NCBI RefSeq assembly: GCF_964355755.1
Contig: NC_092676.1
Location: forward strand, 2,214,288-2,278,287
DNA: 64,000 nucleotides
From: Antedon mediterranea
Lineage: Eukaryota; Echinodermata; Crinoidea; Comatulida; Antedonidae
Direction: 5' to 3'
The notes below the pieces were generated by a model, which was not told the origin of the DNA, made no database searches, and saw nothing but the letters and a program-made list of their open reading frames with translations. This document shows, piece by piece, positions 57,962 through 64,000 of this stretch. Numbering within the stretch: the first letter of the stretch is position 1; every line of letters starts with the position of its first letter. The position numbers and the translations under genes are program-made.

Positions 57962-59060
57962 TGTAAACTTTCCGGAAAAACTAGTAAACACAAATTTGTA
58001 TTTGTCAGAGCGAGAGAGACACAATCGACTCCCTAGCGCCACACTTCGCTCGCTCTATTTATTTATTTGGATAGCGCCCCCATACGTTAAAAAACTTTAC
58101 GAAGTTTCGCGCGAAAACCCAGAGGAAAATGTTTTCACTAAAAAGCGGTTGTTTTAATAGAAGTTTTAACAGACGGAGTTGTAACTAAACAACTCCCTGG
58201 AATAATAATGAATATTCAGATGACATCGGATATTCTAATTAGGACAAAGACGTTTCCGAATAAGTAAATTAACATTAAATAAATAATTAAATGAATCAAT
58301 CATTTAAACTTTAAACAAACTTCTGCGCACACGCGCGCAATTAGTCTCTTTCTGTATATTTATTTTTCAGTTGCTGGGGTTGATGCGCATAATCTGAATA
58401 TTTCCAAATTTTCTATCATTAGGTGCCACCATGGAACTATAATATATTATATTATAGTTCCATGGTGCCATCGACGATAGTGGTGGTTAATTGTGGATTT
58501 TACAGAGAAATATAAGTCAGTGAAACAAATTAAGTCAAAATGTAAGTTATTCACACTTCTGAATTAGTGTGTGAACGCTACATACACCCATTACACTATT
58601 TGTTCTCCAGGCAGCCTCCGTGTGAACGTAGTTATAGTCAAACTCATCATTAGTATTTCTAATTGAAAGATTAAACTGTTCAATGATATTCAAAATTAAT
58701 TAATCATATTGCCACGTGAAGTTGTGACTGTAATGCATTTTGAGTGGACATTGTGGTGAACAATAAACGTAATTATAAACATATGAGAGAACGTTCCGTA
58801 ATTGTGAATCTTTATAAGCTTTGACTAAATGTTGAATTAAAAATCTTGAATGGCAGTTTATGATTTTTGGTATGTTTTACCCGTGTATGTGACGCATATC
58901 TACTTTGTGTTTTAAGAGAAGGCGTCCACAATAAGTAATCCGTCCTCCTGTAATCAGTTTTAATGTGTTTTATACTCGGATTATATAATTGAATCCGGAT
59001 TGCAATCCGAGAATCTATCTATATGTTTATTTTCCATCATCATCATGTATCTTGTCATGT
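57962..59060. other. Upstream region of LYRM2 and intergenic DNA
   Basis: Includes the LYRM2 promoter (relatively GC-rich 58000-58110, CTCGCTCTATTTATTTATTT) and the cruciform at 58427. No gene is recognised. Confidence 0.4.
58427..58467. repeat. Perfect palindrome with 20-bp arms
   Basis: CACCATGGAACTATAATATA (58427-58446), one T, then its exact inverse complement (58448-58467). The centre is AT-only. Flanks GGTGC/GCCATCG extend it imperfectly. Confidence 0.95.
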
Positions 59061-59065
59061 TGTAT

Positions 59066-59135
59066 TTTTGTGAGGGTCCCTATTGATCAGCTTTGTTTGG
59101 ATGGACCACACTCGTAAAATATTGTTGAAATACTA
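59066..59135. repeat. SINE-like 3' tail, copy 1
   Basis: TATTGATCAGCTTTGTTTGG and ATGGACCACACTCGTAAAA match TGATCAACTTCGGTTGG and ATGGACCATCCTCATAAAA at 59875-59910, so both are ends of one dispersed family. Confidence 0.55.
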
Positions 59136-59511
59136 CTACTAGGTTTCAGCTTGACGCGCGCGCAATGAGAGGACGTGAGCGCGCGATTTACTTGACCAAT
59201 CACGGCACGATGGTTAATAGAACTGTTGTTTGTGATTGGTCAATGTCGTCGTACATGCTTACGTCATTGCGTACGATGCATCCAAATGTGAAATCAATCT
59301 TATTTAAATGCGCGTATTACTATGGTGATCTCCACATCATCCTCAGACTGTAGGGAGCATACTTGGAACAACTTGTCTCTGTTGAAACTTTGAAAACATT
59401 ATTTTAACTTCAATGCTCCAGCTTTCTTTACTTGTTCTCTTTCTTTAAATCCAGACATGCTTTAACTTACTCTGCTTCAACTTACGCTTCAAATTACGTA
59501 GCCATAACATC

Positions 59512-59775
59512 GGCAGGGGTTCGAGGCTAACTCACTCTATGGTTCTGGTGGTAGAACGAGTCTTCTCGGATAAGGACTATAAACCGTAGGTCCAGTGTAC
59601 ACATCTAGCTCGTGTGCACTTTAAAGAACCTAGTACATCTTTCGAGACGAGTAGGGGGTTACCCCGGTGTATTAGTACATCACAGCCACTGATCACCAAC
59701 TGGACCCTCTGGGAGACCAGTCTTTGACTGAAGAGGTTACCCAGTATAAATATAAATTTCAATTCAATTCCTTCA
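59512..59775 (+). mobile_element. SINE-like element
   Basis: It contains a B-box-like GGGGTTCGAGG, then TCTTCTCGGATAAGGAC and TAAACCGTAGGTCCAGTG, GTGCACTTTAAAGAACC, GGGGTTACCCCGGTG and a simple tail TAAATATAAATTTCAATTCA. The TCTCGGATAAGGAC...AAACCG(T)AGGTCC block is, as far as I recall, a conserved central domain of SINEs in many marine invertebrates; the exact domain name is uncertain. No coding capacity. Confidence 0.6.
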
Positions 59776-59861
59776 AATATTTACTCAAAACCACCCAGGT
59801 AGCATATTAATTAATTTAAATCAAATTCTGAAGATTTCTATTATAAATGTTGTGTTATTTT

Positions 59862-59920
59862 GGTGGTGGCCTAATGATCAACTTCGGTTGGATGGACCAT
59901 CCTCATAAAACATTAATAAT
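59862..59920. repeat. SINE-like 3' tail, copy 2
   Basis: See copy 1 at 59066. It begins TGGTGGTGGCCTAATGATCA and ends CTCATAAAACATTAATAATC. Confidence 0.55.
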
Positions 59921-60523
59921 CGAATAATAATAGAAAGATGAAGGACGTACGCATGAACAAATTTGGTAGAATTATATTTAAAAAAAAGTAATTTCGTGTT
60001 TCCATCAGTCATAAGGGTTAGAAGTTGCTACACTCCAATACCGAGATCTCACATCAACCCCCAAATCCTACCACACAGCGTTACACTGTGCGCTAACTGA
60101 ACTGTCGTACAACAGGTCATTAAAATAAATACTTATAGTAGATACTTATTTTACTTTTAATTGAACACCTGAAGAGTCATGTGACGACGAAAAACCAATC
60201 GGGGAACCAAATTTTCAAATGCAGCAACAGTTAAAAAAAACCTTTAAAACTTAGGATGAAGAATAATTAATAACTATACTTTATATGGACTGATTCCATT
60301 TCAGATATTATTTAATTGAAAATAATTTTATATAAAATTAACATTAAATTTCTGTGTATTGTTTAGTCAGTTATGTTTATCATTAAAAAAAAAGTTATTT
60401 TAGTTACGTAACTCTTTTACCGGTTTTCATTTTCCACCTCATTCACTTTTTGACTGCGCTTTCTTACAGACTTGATTTAACTATATTATTGCCTTTGCCT
60501 TCATTAGTTGCCTTACTTGAAAA

Positions 60524-60542
60524 CATGGAACGAAGAGTAGAA
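60524..60542 (+). CDS. Possible first coding exon of a gene running off the right edge
   Basis: AAACATGGAACGAAGAGTAG has a good initiation context and codes MERRVE, then a strong donor GTGAGC follows at 60543. I did not find a following exon in the remaining 3.4 kb, so the gene, if real, continues beyond the window. Chance occurrence is quite possible. Confidence 0.25.
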
Positions 60543-63500
60543 CGGTGAGCAACATTTAGACATTTAACTTATTAACATTGTTTAAATATTTTTTTTCATA
60601 AATTCTATGCAAGTTTTTTTAAAATCTAACTAGGCTCGCCTAGGCTAGGCCCAGTGAAGTTTGTTTATTTAATGTACACTGAGTAGGCCGCGCCTATTTA
60701 TCGATCGGCGCTTACCTAAACTAAGTTGTTGGCTTGATGTCTACTTATTTAGCCCAGGCTGAGATGGGATATGACCGGTTGGGCCGCCGACAAGTTGAGC
60801 CGCCGGTAATTTCTATGAAACGCCCAGTGCGTCAAAATAATTCAAATGTTTCTATGACGAAAACTGACAAATAAAAGAACATTTTTTTAATGGCTGCCAT
60901 TTTGAGCAAGAAATGACATAAAGTTTAAAACTGTTATCAACATTTTTATTGTCTTAGTCTTGATGTCAATTTTGTGTTTTATATTTATTAAGATTCACCA
61001 AATAAATGTTTGCTTCTATTTTCTTCCACTCCGGATTGATGAATTTGAGTTCTGTCATCTGAATTTATTACAGTTTGTTAGTTTGGATATATGTCATATA
61101 ATTAGCTCAAGCTCAATAGGCCTATGTGTGCCAACAGATGTTTTTGGGCTAACATAACATTTGTTATTCTTGAAACTTGGTGACTTCAAAATTAATTCCA
61201 TTTTATTTGACCACCTTTCAGCCGCCATTTTGAATTTCAAAATGGCCAACATTCCACACTAAACCTGGTCATCCATGATGTCATTGGAAAGGGAATATAA
61301 AACAGATAATTTTTTTCCATTACACCCATATGAAAAAAATGCATAGTTGTAGTTACTTTAGCAATTCTGTTGAAGGATTGTTGAATATGACATTTTACTT
61401 ACACTCTGAAAATGGAGAGTAGCCAATGATGTATTCATATTTTAAATTAATATTAACATGGATAGAGTTCAAATGGATATAGAATAATTATTGAATATCA
61501 AAGAAAACAATTCTTTCAATAAGTTAAAATGAAAAGTAAGATTTAGTTGACTTTAGCATTCCCTACAGTGGCAATATTACTCCAGGGAGTAACTTGGAAC
61601 TAACCCAATCAGGTGTGAGAATGTCTTTCTATGACAAGACACTGACCAACAGAATAAAACAAATCCATTTAAAATAGTTTTCCCAAACTGTACTGTTTAG
61701 TGCCTGGGTTGGTTTCATTTGATAGTTTTTACAGTTTTACTACTTACTGTCTGTCCCAATTTTTTCAAGTTTATGTGTACATACTGTAGATTTTTGTTAT
61801 TGTGTTTGTCAACATGAGGTGTTCCTTCCCTTTACCAATTTTGCTGATTTCTGACCATCATTTTAGGGATTAAGGTCTAGGACTATTAATTGCATTTTAA
61901 TTGGATTACGATAATAGCTTGTTTAGATTAGGAAGTTTATTGCTTAAGCAAGTAAGCAAGGTCAGCTAGTGCTCTCTGCCAAGTAAGCTGGAACTACTTT
62001 CTAAATTCATTAGCTCTGGTGTTATGTTTGTATTATACTTTATAGGATTCCTTTTTCTACTATAATAATATGTGCTTTATTATAATATATATATGTACAG
62101 TATTGTCACCCAAAAACAATGAATATTTTATTTATTTTTTAAATACGCAATTTTGCAGATGCAAAAAAATGTTTTCTCTTTAATAAAAAGGTAAATTCAA
62201 TCAAAAACCATTGACTTTCAGTCAATTTGATTTTTTTTTTCTATAAATTGTTTTTTTTTTATCCAATTTTTGGTCAAAGTAAATATCTTATGGGACTACA
62301 TACACCTCCTTGGCCGAGATAAAATATTGTCTTGAAAAAGTGAATAAAATATTGAATATGTTATTGTCATTTATAGGTATTTCAACTCCTTATTAAAACA
62401 TTTTTCTACCAATTGCAATTTTCTACCCAATTGAAACATTGTACTATCCATTTTAGCTTTCATGCTAGCCAAATCAGGGGCGTTTCGGCCTATGGACGAT
62501 TCGTCCCGAGACGTTTCGGCCCACTTTTTTATGTCGAAACGTCAAACTTTTATAATTTTAAGCAGAACAAAATTGTATGTATAAAATTTTATTGCCGATA
62601 ACAAAACTGAGTTTTATATTGTTTATATCCAGACGTAATTAAAATTATAAATTTAATTGCCACCGAGCGAAATTGTAGTGTAGACCCTAACTAATCCGTC
62701 CAAGCTACGCCCGCCTCACTCATCGGCCGGCCATCCATGGTCCGCCGTCTCTCAATCGACTCATCTATCCTATCGCGAGAAGCATGATGTTGGTCTCAAT
62801 TTATAGTGGGCTGATTATTAGTTTGAAAACAGCTTAGGGCATTTCTTAAGTGATTTTTTATTCAACGTATTCTTCCTTGGTGAATCCTTTGCCCATTGCT
62901 AGGCTGTGTAAATCAGTAATTAAAGTTGTGATGCGAAAAGTGTGTGTAATTATTCCACAGGTAAAACAAATAGGCATAAGAAACCAATCGCACAGGACCT
63001 CGTAGTGTGCAGAGGAGAGACTTTCTTCTCGAGCGGAAGATCATCGTAAACAAAATTGGTAGAGTCCATTAAGTATGGGGTTGTTTACTATTTACGAACA
63101 TATTAAACACGCGCTTCGACCACTGTGTAGGCAAAATATTGATTTTGTTAAATCCCTAAATTGATAATTGCGTATTCTGTAATCACGTGACTGATGATGT
63201 AATTCTCAGCGACCTACTAAATGCACATGATTTAATGTGTTGGGAAAAAGCTTGCTGTTTATAATGCACATCGTTAACATCTATGCTGCCACATGATTCA
63301 CGGTGCTATTCGCGTTTCTTGGCGTAAATTGGCTGGCGCGTAAATGAAACAATTGATTTTACCAAATTGGTTCCTATTACTATTTAGCCGTTGTCGACAT
63401 AGCGATCGGCGGCTAAGCTAAACTTACACTAGCAAACATTTGCTAGTTTTGACATTTTCAACTACCAATTATCAAGAATCTACTAGCAAAATGCTAGTTT

Positions 63501-64000
63501 GCTAGCGTGAATTTCGAGCCCTGTTATATATAAATTTAATACGCCATTCAATCAAGTAAACCATCTACATGCTCTCGACCACGTGTGCAGCGGCAACAAA
63601 ACTATTGTATTTTTTCTTAGCAGCCGCGCGACTCGGTCACTTAATTACGCACAAGAAAAATAGTTTGGAAATTTTATTACATCAAAATAAATTAAATCGT
63701 TTTTTCTCAATAATTAGTATAATCATAATATTGACATTATAATATAACAATATTTACTGCAAAATAACGTGATTTAAGTGTTACAAATGGATAAAATAAA
63801 ACAGCATTGCGTCTTATGTAGGCCTAGTGCATGCATCATCGAGGAATTACTATCACTACGCTCATTGACATGATTGAAAATGTATCACGTAAACTTAACT
63901 GATTTTCACGATTCGAACATGTAAAAACAATATTTTTTTATAATGAATACAACTGTATGAATACTTTTATTTTTTTCTTTACGGAAACATTTATTTTATT
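60543..64000. other. No gene recognised
   Basis: AT-rich sequence with a weak MITE D-like piece (62098-62332) and a repeat near 62475-62530 in which TTTCGGCC(C) occurs twice around CGATTCGTCCCGAGACG. The last kilobase shows nothing I can name. Confidence 0.35.

Overview
The window is nuclear DNA from an animal. It is AT-rich, has many short exons with GT/AG introns, and is littered with small palindromic transposons and minisatellites. Gene content (a metabotropic glutamate receptor, GOPC, CDK5RAP1, LYRM2, an astacin protease with a kringle, and death-effector/TRIM-NHL proteins) points to a marine invertebrate deuterostome. An echinoderm, perhaps a crinoid, is my best guess, but this is inference from content only. 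All exon joins below were worked out by hand from splice sites, reading phase and protein similarity. There is no transcript evidence.

Layout from left to right. (1) 85-6073 (+): a gene, open at its 5' end, that joins death-effector-like domains to a RING/B-box/coiled-coil/filamin/NHL TRIM protein through phase-1 introns. (2) 6117-9024: decayed repeats, a ghost copy of a CDK5RAP1 exon, and a MITE. (3) 9986-19222 (-): an 11-exon CDK5RAP1 gene. Its 3.1-kb intron between exons 5 and 6 holds, on the opposite strand, a truncated paralog of the TRIM gene and two NHL relics. (4) 19971-23841: a 3.9-kb foldback element with roughly 0.5-kb inverted arms and no transposase. (5) 24173-35408 (+): an 8-exon GOPC gene whose sixth splice donor has been amplified into an 11-copy minisatellite. 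(6) 35409-40457: a convergent intergenic stretch with AT-rich satellites. (7) 40458-43784 (-): a 3-exon metabotropic glutamate receptor. (8) 47246-54622 (+): an 8-exon secreted astacin metalloprotease ending in a kringle. (9) 56659-57961 (-): a 3-exon LYRM2-like gene. (10) 57962-64000: mostly noncoding, with SINE-like sequence, a perfect 20-bp-arm cruciform and one possible first exon.

The genes do not form a pathway; this is ordinary eukaryotic gene order. The most unusual items are the DED-TRIM-NHL fusion, the shared duplication history of the TRIM genes and CDK5RAP1 exons, the two independent cases where a splice donor lies inside an expanding tandem repeat, and the several families of palindromic MITEs.
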